This document shows positions 1-9,309 of a stretch of DNA of 64,000 bases, piece after piece (position 1 is the stretch's first letter; the number at the start of each line of letters is the position of its first letter). The DNA lies in the NCBI GenBank assembly GCA_020633295.1, contig JACKDW010000001.1, positions 806,001 through 870,000 on the forward strand, in the 5' to 3' direction. The notes beneath the pieces were generated by a model. It was not told the origin of the DNA. It did not search any database and saw only the letters and a list, made by a program, of their open reading frames with translations. This DNA is from Myxococcales bacterium. Lineage in GTDB: Bacteria; Myxococcota_A; Polyangia; Nannocystales; Nannocystaceae. Position numbers and translations under genes: made by a program.

Positions 1-131
1 TCGCGGTCGCCACCATGATCGGCGCGCGCTTTGGCGTGCGCTTCGCCGTCAAGACCCGGCAAGACGTGCTCCGCTGGCTCGTGTTCGCCGCCGTGGTGGC
101 GATCTCGATCGCCGCGCTCGTGCGCGAATGA
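1..131 (+). CDS. C-terminal end of a TauE/SafE (TSUP)-like permease, 5' truncated
   Basis: The reading frame open from base 3 to the TGA at 129-131 encodes about 42 residues. It has a Gly/Arg stretch (GARFGVRF), a basic turn and one strongly hydrophobic helix, and ends in ALVRE. This is the usual layout of the last loop and last membrane helix of TSUP family exporters, which move sulfite, organosulfonates or other anions across the inner membrane. The rest of the gene lies upstream of the window. With so little sequence, another polytopic membrane protein cannot be excluded. Confidence 0.45.
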   Translation, partial: AVATMIGARFGVRFAVKTRQDVLRWLVFAAVVAISIAALVRE

Positions 132-244
132 GAAATTCGCGCGCGCGCGGGCGCCTCGGAGGCCGTCCGCGAACTTGTCACGCGCGCGCGGGCCCGAGTA
201 CAATCAGGGCGCCGGTGTGCGCAACCGCGCCGGCCAGGACGCTC

Positions 245-709
245 ATGAAGATCGCCGCCCGTCTCCTGACCTCCGCGTGTTTCCTCGTCCCGCTGCTGCT
301 CGCGGGGTCGGCCCATGCCGTCGGCTTCAAGCCCTTCACCGAGGGCGGCAACGTCTGCAAGACGTGCAAGGAGCCCGGGCTCGACGAGATCAAGCTCAGC
401 ACCGGCACCGTCATCCGCGCCAAGATCACCCACAAGAACTCCGCGTTCTACGTGGCCAACCTCCACGGCGAGGTGCGGGCGATCCCGGTCGGCGAGGTCA
501 GCGACATCACGTGGGCCAACGGCACCGAGCCCGCCGGGCTCACCACCGGCGGCCAGATCGTGCTGAAGAACGGCACGGTCCTCAGCGGCGACGTCCAGGT
601 CGACGACAAGGGCAAGGTCTACAAGGTGCTCATCGAGGGCACCGACAAGCGCGTGAACGCGATCTTCAGCGTCGTCTCCGAGGTCTACATCGGCGGCAGC
701 AAGCGCTGA
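245..709 (+). CDS. Small exported protein of unknown function
   Basis: This 154-residue protein starts with a clear Sec signal peptide: MKIAAR, a hydrophobic core and an AHA cleavage site near residue 23. An upstream in-frame ATG at 128 would add a low-complexity Arg-rich extension, so ATG 245 is preferred. The mature part has a CKTC pair near its N-terminus. It then has repeated short beta-strand patterns of the type GTVIRAKITHK and GTVLSGDVQVD, suggesting two copies of a small all-beta unit. It is probably periplasmic or surface exposed. I do not recognise a named family. Confidence 0.75.
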   Translation: MKIAARLLTSACFLVPLLLAGSAHAVGFKPFTEGGNVCKTCKEPGLDEIKLSTGTVIRAKITHKNSAFYVANLHGEVRAIPVGEVSDITWANGTEPAGLTTGGQIVLKNGTVLSGDVQVDDKGKVYKVLIEGTDKRVNAIFSVVSEVYIGGSKR

Positions 710-747
710 GCTTCGCGACGCGAAGAGGTCCTTCAAGCAAGCAAGCA

Positions 748-778
748 AGACCCCGCGCGCGCTCGCGTCGCGGGGTCT
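748..778. terminator. GC-rich hairpin between convergent genes
   Basis: A 10-bp perfect inverted repeat (AGACCCCGCG / CGCGGGGTCT) with an 11-nt loop lies between the stop of the exported protein at 709 and the stop of the Cys-rich lipoprotein at 820. It can serve as a bidirectional terminator. It lacks a long T tract, so its efficiency is uncertain. Confidence 0.6.
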
Positions 779-819
779 CTCGCGTTAACCGACCAGAGCT
801 CGCCGCGCTCGGGCGGCGC

Positions 820-1344
820 TCACGGGCAGCGCTTGCCGCCCTCGATGTCCTCCGGCGTCACGCCGCCGGCGCAGCGAACCTCGCAGCCGCCCCCGCCGCA
901 GTCGACCGTGCAGGCGCCGAGGCAGTCGACCACGCAGCTGCCGACGCTCTGGCAGCGCACCGAGCTCTCGGGGCCGACCGTGACCTCGCAGCTGCTCGCG
1001 TTCTCGCAGTGATAGTCGCAGCGCGCCCCGCAGCTCGCGGCGCACGTGCTGACGCTGCGGCAGTCGACCGCGCAGTCGTCGAGGCACCCGACGTCGCAGT
1101 CGGGCGCGTCGTGGCAGTCGAAGCTGCAGCCGTTGTCGCAGGTCGCCGCGCAGCGGTCGATCGACGCGCAGTCGATGTCGCAGCCGTCGCCCGGACACTC
1201 GAGGTCGCACGCGCTCTCGTTCTCGCACACGCAGCGACCAGCGGCGTCGCAGTGCTCATCCAGCGGCGCGCAGCCGCCGAGCGAGCCCGCCGCCCCGCAC
1301 GAGAGACCCACGAGCAACGCGGTGATCAGCGCGCGCAACGACAT
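820..1344 (-). CDS. Cysteine-rich lipoprotein
   Basis: The protein has 174 residues and starts at MSLRAL, just after a potential in-frame extension that lacks signal character. A hydrophobic stretch ends in the lipobox LGGC, so it is predicted to be lipidated and anchored outside the cytoplasm. The mature part is very rich in Cys, Asp and Ser, with Cys spaced every three to seven residues in short degenerate repeats such as CDIDCASIDRC and CAVDCRSVSTC. This pattern suggests a disulfide-stapled beta-solenoid or knot. Function is unknown. It converges on the exported-protein gene across the hairpin at 748-778. Confidence 0.75.
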   Translation of the reverse strand: MSLRALITALLVGLSCGAAGSLGGCAPLDEHCDAAGRCVCENESACDLECPGDGCDIDCASIDRCAATCDNGCSFDCHDAPDCDVGCLDDCAVDCRSVSTCAASCGARCDYHCENASSCEVTVGPESSVRCQSVGSCVVDCLGACTVDCGGGGCEVRCAGGVTPEDIEGGKRCP

Positions 1345-1384
1345 ACCCGGGATTGTAGCGACCGCCGGGCGGCTCGCCGACACG

Positions 1385-3688
1385 CTATCGCTCGCGCGCG
1401 CGCGTCGGCACCCAGCCCGGCGGCCAGCGCCCGCGCGCGGCCTCGTAGTCGGTGATGACGCCGACGCGCTCGAGCGACGGCGCCGCGTCCTCGGCGGGCG
1501 TCCACCCCGTGAGCTCGCGGAGCTGCGCGGGATGATGTCCGCCGAGCGCGGTCAGGCGCGCCGCCGCGACGGCCGCGGCCTCCGGGGACGCGAAGCGCGT
1601 ACGCGCGTCGCCCAGGCACCGCGCGTAGGTCTCGCGCGCGCGCCCGCGCAGCGCGTCGAAGCGCGGCGTCGCGCTCGCGCACCGCCGGTCTCGCCCGCGT
1701 CCCTCGCACGCGCCCTCGCGCGTCAGCGTGCGCTCCGCGAGCCACTCGCGGAGCTGAGCGCGACGCACACAGGCGATCGCCGTCGCGGTCGTCCCGTGCT
1801 CGTCGCGCTCGATCGACGCGTAGGCGCGGTCGAGCTCGTGCACGGCCTCGGCCAGCGCGGACGCCAGGCCGGCCTCCGTCGCCAGCGACGCGTCTCGCTC
1901 GAGCGTCGCGATCCTGTGCCCCGTGAGCGTGTACCCCGGGACGAACCACGGCCGCGCCCGCGGATCGTCGCGCTCGTGCGCCCCCTCGCGCGACGCCTCG
2001 TGCGCCCCCTCGAGCAGCATCTCGAAGCGCGCGTCGGCCAGCAGCAGCCACGCGCCCGTCACCGCGTCGGCGAGCGCCCGCTGCTGCGCCACGTCCTCGG
2101 GCGCGACGTCGACTCGCCCCCTCGCCGCGTCGACCACGACGCGCTGCGCCAACCGGATCGCCCCCGCCAGGTCCGCGCCGCCACGCCGCCGCACGTCCAG
2201 CGCGCGCGCCTCGTGACGGCGAGCTCGCCCCGCGCCCGCGTCGTCGAGCGCCACCGAGCCGCCGGGCTGCGGCGCCGCGCACAGGCCCGCGCCCGCGTCG
2301 ACAACGTCCTGCTTGAGAAGACATGTCTTGGACCACAGCGCGCGGGCCAGCGCCGCGCTCGCTATGATGGTGCGCCCGCGCCCGCCCCTGGACCCGTAGC
2401 GCTTGAGGAAGCCCTCGAGGTAGGCCTCGCGCGCGTCGGGCCCGTCGGTCAGCTGCGGGTACGCGGCCCAGACCGCAGCCGCCGCCCGCTGCGGGTCGCG
2501 CCGCGCGTAGTAGCGCTCGTACATCTCGAGCGCCGCCCGCAGCTCGCGGGTCTGCCCGAGCTCGCCGCGGACCCACATCGCGACGCGCAGCGCGTCCGCG
2601 GCCTCCTCGTGCCTGGGGTAGCGGGCCGCGTAGCGCTCGTACCACGCCGCCGCGCGTTCGAAGCGCGCCAGCGCCCGCAGGCTCTCCGCGATGTAGAGCG
2701 TCGTGCGCTCGACGTGCTCGCTCAGCGGGTAGCGCTCGACCAGGCGGAGCCGCTGCGCGAGCGCGGACTCGGCGTCGCCGCCCGCGTCGAAGCAGCTCGC
2801 GGCGCTCCACAGCAGCGTGTCGGCCATGGGGTGTCCCGAGGCGCTGTCCTCGTGGAGCGAGACGAAGGCCGCGCCGCACTCGCGAAAGGCCCGCGACGCG
2901 CCGGTCGGATCGCCCGCCGAGCGGCCGCGCTCGAGCAGCGCCATCGCCTCGCGCCAGCGGATCCCGGCCACCAGCGTCGGCGCGCGCTCGCGCAGCGGCG
3001 CCGCCGCCTCGTGCCGCCACAGCGGCAGCGACTCCAGGCGCGCCAGCTCGCGGCGGATCGCCGCGCCCGCCGCGAGCGAGTGCTCGAGCGTCGCGTCGGA
3101 CGCGGTCAGCTCGAGCACGCGCGCGTCGATCAGCAGCAACGCCGCCCACGCGGCGCGCTCGGGGTCATCACCCGCGATCAGGCGCTCGAGGTGCGGGCGC
3201 GCGGCCTCGTCATCACCTGTCTCTATGAGCAGCTGTGCGAGGTGGTAGCGCGCCGCCGCGCGATCGGGGGCCTGCGCCGCGCCCGGGTGCTCGAGGTAGG
3301 CCGCGTACGCGTCGATCAGCGCGCGCGACTCGGGTCGCGGCGCGCGCTCCGGCGGCGCGTCGAGCTCCAGGCGCTCACTCGATCGCGCGCGTGTCGACCG
3401 GTACACGCAGACGCCCTCGATGTTCGTCGTGCACGCGCGCGCGCGCGCGGCCGCCTGCCCGTCGCCGAGGATCGCGGTGAGGCGCTGGATGGTCGCCCGC
3501 AGCGCCTCGAGCGTCTGCGGTGATACCGATACGGACGACGACGCGGACGACGACGACGCGGACGACGACGCGGTCGAAGGCGACGCCGCGGCCGTCGTGG
3601 GTGTGGACGCGTCCGCGGGGCGCGTCGGGATGAGCACCCACGCGAGCGCGAGCGTGAGCCCCAGGCGCGTCGTCCGTGCTCTCCTCAC
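1385..3688 (-). CDS. Large exported helical-repeat (TPR-like) protein
   Basis: The 767-residue product begins with a GTG start (MRRARTTRLG) and a signal peptide ending near PADA. A Ser/Thr/Ala low-complexity linker follows, encoded by a GAC-rich microsatellite-like stretch around 3537-3580. The body is an alpha-helical repeat region with Ala/Arg/Leu-rich TPR-like units. Such proteins usually act as periplasmic scaffolds or assembly factors. The gene contains one copy of the dispersed ACATGTC motif at 2321-2340, coding for the SKTCLLK peptide, where the otherwise acidic helical sequence changes character. No catalytic motif was seen. Confidence 0.6.
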   Translation of the reverse strand: MRRARTTRLGLTLALAWVLIPTRPADASTPTTAAASPSTASSSASSSSASSSVSVSPQTLEALRATIQRLTAILGDGQAAARARACTTNIEGVCVYRSTRARSSERLELDAPPERAPRPESRALIDAYAAYLEHPGAAQAPDRAAARYHLAQLLIETGDDEAARPHLERLIAGDDPERAAWAALLLIDARVLELTASDATLEHSLAAGAAIRRELARLESLPLWRHEAAAPLRERAPTLVAGIRWREAMALLERGRSAGDPTGASRAFRECGAAFVSLHEDSASGHPMADTLLWSAASCFDAGGDAESALAQRLRLVERYPLSEHVERTTLYIAESLRALARFERAAAWYERYAARYPRHEEAADALRVAMWVRGELGQTRELRAALEMYERYYARRDPQRAAAAVWAAYPQLTDGPDAREAYLEGFLKRYGSRGGRGRTIIASAALARALWSKTCLLKQDVVDAGAGLCAAPQPGGSVALDDAGAGRARRHEARALDVRRRGGADLAGAIRLAQRVVVDAARGRVDVAPEDVAQQRALADAVTGAWLLLADARFEMLLEGAHEASREGAHERDDPRARPWFVPGYTLTGHRIATLERDASLATEAGLASALAEAVHELDRAYASIERDEHGTTATAIACVRRAQLREWLAERTLTREGACEGRGRDRRCASATPRFDALRGRARETYARCLGDARTRFASPEAAAVAAARLTALGGHHPAQLRELTGWTPAEDAAPSLERVGVITDYEAARGRWPPGWVPTRARER
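2321..2340. repeat. Dispersed dyad, degenerate copy inside a coding region
   Basis: The copy reads ACATGTC-TTGGAC-CACAGCG. The left half-site is perfect and can also be read as GACATGTC; the right half is weak. It lies inside the helical-repeat protein gene and matches the coding copy at 33429 (right half GACAGCT) in form. Confidence 0.4.
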
Positions 3689-3810
3689 GAACCAGCGCGA
3701 CAGCGTCGCGGCCCCGAAGTTCCGGGCGCACGCCCCTGCTGCGGCCCTGCGCCGGCGTACGCGCCGCGAGCGCCGACGGAGTATGATCCCGCGGCTCGCC
3801 GAAGGATCCC

Positions 3811-5451
3811 ATGTCCACCCCCAGCATCGCCGCCGGACCGACCGACCACCCCCTCCTCGAGCGCACCATCCCCGCCGCGCTGGCGGACACGGTCGCGCGC
3901 TACCCCGAGCGCGACGCGCTGGTCGTACGCCACCAGGGGATCCGCTGGACCTGGGCCGAGCTCGACGCCCAGGTCGCGGCCGTGGCCAAGGGCCTCCTCG
4001 GGCTGGGGTTTCAGCGCGGGGACCGACTCGGGATCTGGTCGCCGAACCACGCCGAGTGGGTGCTCACCCAGCTCGCGACCGCGCGCGTCGGCGTCATCCT
4101 CGTCTGCATCAACCCCGCCTACCGCACCCACGAGGTCCGCTACGCGCTGGCCCAGTCGGGCTGCCGCGGGCTGGTCGCGGCCACGCGCTTCAAGACCAGC
4201 GACTACGTCGCCATGGTCGAGGAGGTCCGCGGCGAGCTGCCGGCGCTCGAGCGGGTCGTGTTCCTAGGGACAGACGACTGGCGCCGGCTCCTCGACGCCG
4301 GCGCCGGGGTCCGCGACGACGAGCTCGCCGCGCGCGTCGACGCGCTCGACCGCCGCGACCCGATCAACATCCAGTACACCTCGGGCACGACCGGCGCGCC
4401 GAAGGGCGCGACGCTGACCCACCGCAACATCCTCAACAACGGCTACTTCGTCGGCCGCGCCTGCCGCTACACCGCCGACGATCGCGTCTGCATCCCCGTC
4501 CCCTTCTATCACTGCTTCGGGATGGTCATGGGCAACCTCGCCGCGGTCTCGCACGGCGCGACGATGGTGATCCCCGCGCCCTCCTTCACCCCGGGCGAGA
4601 CCCTCGCCGCGATCGAGGAGGAGCGCTGCACGAGCGTCTACGGCGTCCCCACCATGTTCATCGCCGAGCTCGCCGAGCCCGACTTCGAGCGCTACGACCT
4701 CTCGAGCCTGCGCACCGGCATCATGGCCGGCTCGCCCTGCCCGATCGAGGTGATGCGCCAGTGCATCAGCCGCATGCACATGCGCGAGGTCACGATCGCC
4801 TACGGCATGACCGAGACCTCGCCCGTCAGCACCCAGACCGACGTCGACGACCCGCTCGAGATGAAGGTCGGCACCGTCGGCCGCGTGCACCCGCACGTCG
4901 AGATCCAGATCGTCGACCCCGAGACCGGCGGGGTCCAGCCCCGCGGCGCCCCCGGCGAGCTCTGCACCCGCGGCTACTCGGTGATGCGCGGCTACTGGAA
5001 CGACCCCGAGCGCACGGCCGCCGCGATCGACGAGGACGGCTGGATGCACACCGGCGACCTCGCGACCATGGACGCGCGCGGCTACGTCAACATCGTCGGG
5101 CGCATCAAGGACATGGTGATCCGGGGCGGCGAGAACGTCTACCCGCGCGAGATCGAGGAGTTCCTGCACGGGCACCCGCGGATCCGCGACGTGCAGGTCA
5201 TCGGCGTGCCCGATCTCAAGTACGGCGAGGAGCTCATGGCGTGGGTGCAGACGGAGGACGGCGGCCCGATGGACGCCGAGGAGCTGCGCGCGTTCTGCCA
5301 GGGCAGGATCGCGCACTTCAAGATCCCGCGCTACGTCGCGACCACCGACGCGTTCCCGCTGACCGTCACCGGCAAGATCCAGAAGTACAAGCTGCGCGAG
5401 CAGGCGATCGAGCGGCTCGGGCTCGCCGGGCACTCGCGCGAGACCGCGTAG
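3811..5451 (+). CDS. AMP-binding acyl-CoA ligase (FadD-like)
   Basis: The 546-residue ligase is expected to adenylate a carboxylic acid, probably a fatty acid, and transfer it to CoA. The P-loop-like motif YTSGTTGAPKG lies near residues 189-199. The adenylate-binding YGMTETSP lies near 331, the hinge region GWMHTGDLA near 410, and GRIKDMVIRGGENVYP near 430. The C-terminal catalytic lysine motif TGKIQKYKLRE lies near 519. Length and motif order are typical of medium/long-chain FadD proteins. An AAGGA Shine-Dalgarno precedes the ATG. It is divergent from the helical-repeat gene and is followed by the dyad at 5471. Substrate chain length cannot be told from sequence. Confidence 0.92.
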   Translation: MSTPSIAAGPTDHPLLERTIPAALADTVARYPERDALVVRHQGIRWTWAELDAQVAAVAKGLLGLGFQRGDRLGIWSPNHAEWVLTQLATARVGVILVCINPAYRTHEVRYALAQSGCRGLVAATRFKTSDYVAMVEEVRGELPALERVVFLGTDDWRRLLDAGAGVRDDELAARVDALDRRDPINIQYTSGTTGAPKGATLTHRNILNNGYFVGRACRYTADDRVCIPVPFYHCFGMVMGNLAAVSHGATMVIPAPSFTPGETLAAIEEERCTSVYGVPTMFIAELAEPDFERYDLSSLRTGIMAGSPCPIEVMRQCISRMHMREVTIAYGMTETSPVSTQTDVDDPLEMKVGTVGRVHPHVEIQIVDPETGGVQPRGAPGELCTRGYSVMRGYWNDPERTAAAIDEDGWMHTGDLATMDARGYVNIVGRIKDMVIRGGENVYPREIEEFLHGHPRIRDVQVIGVPDLKYGEELMAWVQTEDGGPMDAEELRAFCQGRIAHFKIPRYVATTDAFPLTVTGKIQKYKLREQAIERLGLAGHSRETA

Positions 5452-5470
5452 GCGCCGCGCCGGCGCAATA

Positions 5471-5490
5471 ACATGTCTTTTTAGACACGT
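5471..5490. repeat. Dispersed 20-bp dyad (ACATGTC-N6-GACATGT)
   Basis: The copy is ACATGTC-TTTTTA-GACACGT, lying 20 bp after the acyl-CoA ligase stop in a 148-bp gap. Its spacer is AT-only while the surroundings are GC-rich. A second, unrelated short inverted repeat, ACACTC-GCC-GAGTGT, follows at 5495-5509, upstream of the histidine kinase gene. Confidence 0.75.
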
Positions 5491-5494
5491 AACA

Positions 5495-5509
5495 ACACTC
5501 GCCGAGTGT
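5495..5509. promoter_or_regulatory. Short inverted repeat upstream of the PAS histidine kinase
   Basis: The six-base arms ACACTC and GAGTGT flank a three-base spacer, about 90 bp before the kinase start. It has the size of an operator for a dimeric repressor. There is no direct evidence for which protein binds it. Confidence 0.3.
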
Positions 5510-5599
5510 CCTACAATCGGCGCGAGCGCGACCCGCCCGCCGCCGCGGCTCGCCGCGCTGTCCTCCCCGCGCGCGGGGGTCTATAGTCGGGGTTCGCCG

Positions 5600-8359
5600 A
5601 TGGTCGCGTTCGAGGACTTCGCGCTCGACAGGGTCGACGACGGCCCGCGAGACCCCAGGGAATTCGTCGCGCTGCTCGACGAGCTCGCCAGCGCCATCGA
5701 GATGGGGCTGTGGGAGTGGAACGTGGTCACCGGCGCGGTCTGGTGGTCGCGCGGGCTGTTCGGGATCTACGGGCGCGCCCCGCCGCTCGGGCCGCCGCAG
5801 GACTACGCGCTCCCGCACGTGCACGAGCAGGACCGCGAGCGCGTGCGCGCGGCGATCGAGCGCTCGCTCGCCGAGGGCCCGTACTACGCGCGCTACCGCC
5901 TGATCCGCGAGGACGACGGCGAGCTCCGCGAGCTCGAGGCCTTCGGGCGCACCTTCTTCAGCGACGGCGCGCCCCAGCGGTTCATCGGCGTCGTCTTCGA
6001 CGTCACGACCCGCGCGCGCGCGCGCGAGCTCGCCGAGTTCCGCGCGCGACTGCTCGACGCGGTGGGCCAGGCCGTGCTCGCGACCGACAGCGCGGGCATG
6101 ATCCAGTACGCGAACCTGTCCTGTACGCGCATGTTCGGCTGGGAGCCCGAGCAGCTCATCGGCCTGCACATCGCGCGCAGCCCGATGGCGCCGCCGAGCG
6201 TCCGCGAGCAGGTCTCCGAGATCGTCGCGCGACTGCTCTCCGGGCGCACCTGGCGAGGCGAGCTGCTGCTCACGCGCAAGGACGGCACGCGCTTCCCGGC
6301 GCTCGTCGCCGACTCCCCCGTGCTCGACGCGCAGGGCGAGGTCACCGGCATGATCGGGGTCGCCGCCGACATCACGGCCCAGAAGCGCAGCGAGCTCGCG
6401 GCCCGCAGCGCCGAGCGGCTCTACCGCGCGCTGTTCGAGAGCCCAGGTCAGCTGATCGGCTTGATCGAGCTCGACGGGACGGTGCTCATGCTCAACGCGC
6501 AGGGCGCCGCGCGCCTGCGCGTCCCGCCGGCGGAGGCGATCGGCCGCCGCCTCGCGGAGCTGACCCCGTGGGCCCACGAGCTGATGATGCCGCGCTTCGC
6601 CGAGGTGCTCGCGCGCGGCGAGTCGATGGTGTTCGAAGACACCCTCACGCGCGCCGGCGAGCTGCGCTACTACGTCACGAACGTCATGCCCGTCGACATC
6701 GGCGAGCGCACCGTGATGCAGTGCGTCACGAGCGACATCAGCGAGCTGCGGCGCGCCGAGCTGGCGCTGCGCGAGAGCGAGCGCCAGCGCCTCCTCGACC
6801 TCGAGGAGTTCCGCGCGATGTTCACGAGCGCGCCGGCGATGATCCACACCGTCGACGCCGACTGGCGCCTCACCATGGTCAGCGACCACTGGCTCGACGC
6901 GCTCGGCTACACCCGCGCCGAGGTCATCGGCCGCCGGTCGTTCGAGCTGCTGACGCCGGCGTCACGCGAGACGGCGCGGCGCCTCCTCCCCGAATTCCTC
7001 GCCACCGGGGCGGTGTCCGACATCCCGCACCAGATCTACAAGAAGAGCGGCGAGGTCATGGACGTCCTGCTCTCGGCGACCGCGGAGCGCGACGCTCGCG
7101 GTCGGCTCACCCGCTCGTTCGCGGTCCTCACCGACATGACGACCCAGCGACGGATCGAGCGCGAGCGCCTGCAGCTGACGCAGCAGCTCGAGCACGCGCA
7201 GAAGCTCGAGAGCCTGGGCGTGCTCGCCGGCGGGATCGCGCACGACTTCAACAACCTGCTCACCGTCATCGTCGGCAACGTCGAGCTCGCCGAGCGCGCG
7301 CTCCCCCCCGGCGCCCCGGCGCGCGCCTTCCTGGGCAACGCGCTCGAGGCGACGCGGCGCGCCGCCTCGCTCGCCGGCGAGATGCTCGCGTACTCGGGCA
7401 AGGGCGCCTTCGCGGTCGCGCCGCTCGACCTCTCGCGCGAGGTCGACGCGATCGCCAACCTGCTGCAGACCTCGATCGCCAAGACCTCCCAGCTGCGGGT
7501 TCAGCTCGCGCGCGCGCTGCCGCGGGTCATGGCCGACGCGGCGCAGCTCCACCAAGTCATCGTCAACCTCGTCACCAACGCCTCCGAGGCGCTGCGCGGC
7601 GCCCCGGGGGAGGTCGCGGTCCGGACGTTCTCGTCGACGCGCGCGGCGCTCGACGGGCGCGACGCCCTCATCGACGGGGCGCTCGGCGACGGGCCGTACG
7701 TCTGCCTCGAGGTCCGCGACGACGGCTGCGGGATGGACCGCGAGACGCAGCGGCGCATGTTCGACCCGTTCTTCACCACGAAGACGAGCGGGCGCGGGCT
7801 CGGCCTCGCCGCGCTGCAGGGGATCGTGCGCGGTCACGGCGGCGTCGTGATCGTCGAGAGCGCCCGCGGGCGCGGGACGTCGATCACCGTGTGCCTGCCG
7901 GCGACCTCCGCAGCCCGCGACGACACGCCGGCGCCCGCCCGCGCGACGACGACGCGCGCGCCCCAGCCCGCGCGCGGCCCAGCGCGCGTGCTGATCGTCG
8001 ACGACGAGCCGGAGATCCGCGCGGTGGCCCAAGAGGTGCTCGCCAGCCTCGGCTTCGACGCGCTGCTCGCCGCCGACGGGCTCGAGGCGGTCGAGCTGTT
8101 CGCCCAGCACCGGGGCGAGTTCGCGTTCGTGCTGCTCGACCTCACGATGCCGCGGATGTCAGGGGAGCAGGCCTTCGCGGCCATCCGCGCGCTCGACCCG
8201 AACGCGCGGATCATGTTCACGAGCGGCTACACCGACGACCAGTTCGTCAACAGCGTGATCGGCACGGAGGCGGTCGCCTTCCTCCCCAAGCCGTATCGGC
8301 TCGCCCGCGCCCGCGCGGCGATCGACGCGCTGCTGCGCGATGACGAGCGCCGCGACTGA
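5600..8359 (+). CDS. Hybrid sensor histidine kinase with four PAS domains and a receiver
   Basis: The 919-residue soluble kinase has four consecutive PAS units (about residues 30-150, 155-280, 285-400 and 405-525). A HisKA helix follows with the phosphoacceptor in GGIAHDFNNLL (His548). Next come the HATPase N-box NLVTNASEAL and the G-boxes DDGCGM and GRGLGLAAL. A C-terminal receiver carries the phospho-acceptor Asp847 in LLDLTMPRMSG. There is no membrane segment, so it senses a cytoplasmic cue. The N-terminal PAS Trp-rich pattern (GLWEWNVVTG) is typical of PAS_3-type domains. No separate output regulator is adjacent; the following RsbR-like pair is a plausible but unproven partner. Confidence 0.93.
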   Translation: MVAFEDFALDRVDDGPRDPREFVALLDELASAIEMGLWEWNVVTGAVWWSRGLFGIYGRAPPLGPPQDYALPHVHEQDRERVRAAIERSLAEGPYYARYRLIREDDGELRELEAFGRTFFSDGAPQRFIGVVFDVTTRARARELAEFRARLLDAVGQAVLATDSAGMIQYANLSCTRMFGWEPEQLIGLHIARSPMAPPSVREQVSEIVARLLSGRTWRGELLLTRKDGTRFPALVADSPVLDAQGEVTGMIGVAADITAQKRSELAARSAERLYRALFESPGQLIGLIELDGTVLMLNAQGAARLRVPPAEAIGRRLAELTPWAHELMMPRFAEVLARGESMVFEDTLTRAGELRYYVTNVMPVDIGERTVMQCVTSDISELRRAELALRESERQRLLDLEEFRAMFTSAPAMIHTVDADWRLTMVSDHWLDALGYTRAEVIGRRSFELLTPASRETARRLLPEFLATGAVSDIPHQIYKKSGEVMDVLLSATAERDARGRLTRSFAVLTDMTTQRRIERERLQLTQQLEHAQKLESLGVLAGGIAHDFNNLLTVIVGNVELAERALPPGAPARAFLGNALEATRRAASLAGEMLAYSGKGAFAVAPLDLSREVDAIANLLQTSIAKTSQLRVQLARALPRVMADAAQLHQVIVNLVTNASEALRGAPGEVAVRTFSSTRAALDGRDALIDGALGDGPYVCLEVRDDGCGMDRETQRRMFDPFFTTKTSGRGLGLAALQGIVRGHGGVVIVESARGRGTSITVCLPATSAARDDTPAPARATTTRAPQPARGPARVLIVDDEPEIRAVAQEVLASLGFDALLAADGLEAVELFAQHRGEFAFVLLDLTMPRMSGEQAFAAIRALDPNARIMFTSGYTDDQFVNSVIGTEAVAFLPKPYRLARARAAIDALLRDDERRD

Positions 8360-8541
8360 GCGGGCCGCCGCGACGACGACGCGGTCGAGCCGCTGCGGAC
8401 CCCAGGGTCGACGAGGCCCGCGCGCGTCGACGCGCTCCATCGCGCCGCGAGCTGCTCTATCATGACGCTGATGAGCGCGGTCGCGACGCCACCTCGACGC
8501 CGATGGCGACGCGCGCGCGCGATCATAGCTAGCCCCATAAA

Positions 8542-8561
8542 ACATGTCTCAGTAGACATGA
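8542..8561. repeat. Dispersed 20-bp dyad (ACATGTC-N6-GACATGT)
   Basis: This is one of the best copies: ACATGTC-TCAGTA-GACATGA, with a single mismatch in the right half. It lies in the 275-bp gap between the histidine kinase and the STAS gene, about 75 bp upstream of the STAS start. No gene was seen in the gap. Confidence 0.8.
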
Positions 8562-8634
8562 CCAAACAATCTCGCCGGGTCCGCGCGCTCGGCGAGCGCC
8601 GGGGCGCCGGCGCCGCGCGGCGGGGAGCGCCGCG

Positions 8635-9309
8635 GTGAGCGACGGGATCACCGATCTCGAGCGACGGCTGCGCGAGCTCGAGGACGCGCTCGTCGGCGCG
8701 GCCGGGGGCGAGTATCAGCAGCTCGAGCTCGATCACGACGACGCGCTCGGCGCGATCGAGCTCGGCGTCAACATGCTCGTCGACGCGCTGCGCGGACGAA
8801 TCGCCGAGGTCGAGCGGAGCAACCGCGAGCTCGACCAGCGCGTCGCGCAGCGCACCGAGGAGCTCCAGCGCCAGCTCGACGAGCTCGCGCGGAAGAACGC
8901 GCTGATCGAGCGCCAGCGCGAGGCCATCCAGGCGCTCTCGATGCCGATCCTGCAGCTGTGGGACGAGGTCATCGCCATGCCGCTGATCGGCGTCATCGAC
9001 ACTCAACGCAGCGCCGAGATCATGGCCACGCTGCTCGACGCGATCCGCCGCGGCGGGGCGCGCTTCGCGATCCTCGACATCACCGGCGTCGAGCTCATCG
9101 ACACGCGCACGGCCGCGTACCTGCTGCAGGTCATCCGCGCCGCCGAGCTGCTCGGCAGCACGTGCATCTTGACCGGCGTCCAGCCGGTCGTCGCCCAGTC
9201 GCTCGTCGCGCTCGGGGTCAACCTCGACGAGCTGCTGATCCGCCGCGACCTCCAGGCCGCGCTGCGGACCTGCCTGGCGACCATGAGGCGAGGAGGAAAG
9301 ACGCGATGA
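8635..9309 (+). CDS. RsbR-like STAS domain regulator
   Basis: The 224-residue protein starts at a GTG. It has an N-terminal coiled coil (about 5-95, ending in the heptad-like QRQLDELARKNALIERQ) and a C-terminal STAS domain. The STAS segment carries ELIDTRTAAYLL and TGVQPVVAQSLV, matching the two phosphosite regions of stressosome RsbR proteins; the equivalents are Thr157 and Ser189. In Bacillus such proteins form the stressosome core and are phosphorylated by RsbT. The next gene overlaps by four bases (ATGA), so the two are translationally coupled. No RsbT-type kinase or PP2C phosphatase is in the window. Confidence 0.85.
   Translation: MSDGITDLERRLRELEDALVGAAGGEYQQLELDHDDALGAIELGVNMLVDALRGRIAEVERSNRELDQRVAQRTEELQRQLDELARKNALIERQREAIQALSMPILQLWDEVIAMPLIGVIDTQRSAEIMATLLDAIRRGGARFAILDITGVELIDTRTAAYLLQVIRAAELLGSTCILTGVQPVVAQSLVALGVNLDELLIRRDLQAALRTCLATMRRGGKTR

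Noticed and set aside
4765..4790. GCATGCACATGC within the acyl-CoA ligase gene
   Set aside because: It codes a conserved-looking Met-His-Met stretch, and the spacing of the CATG cores is not 14 bp.
5366..6889. Short peptides starting in the dyads (such as MSKKTC or MSTETC)
   Set aside because: The ATG arises from the palindromic CATG core on either strand, and the downstream residues differ between copies, so these are not conserved small genes.
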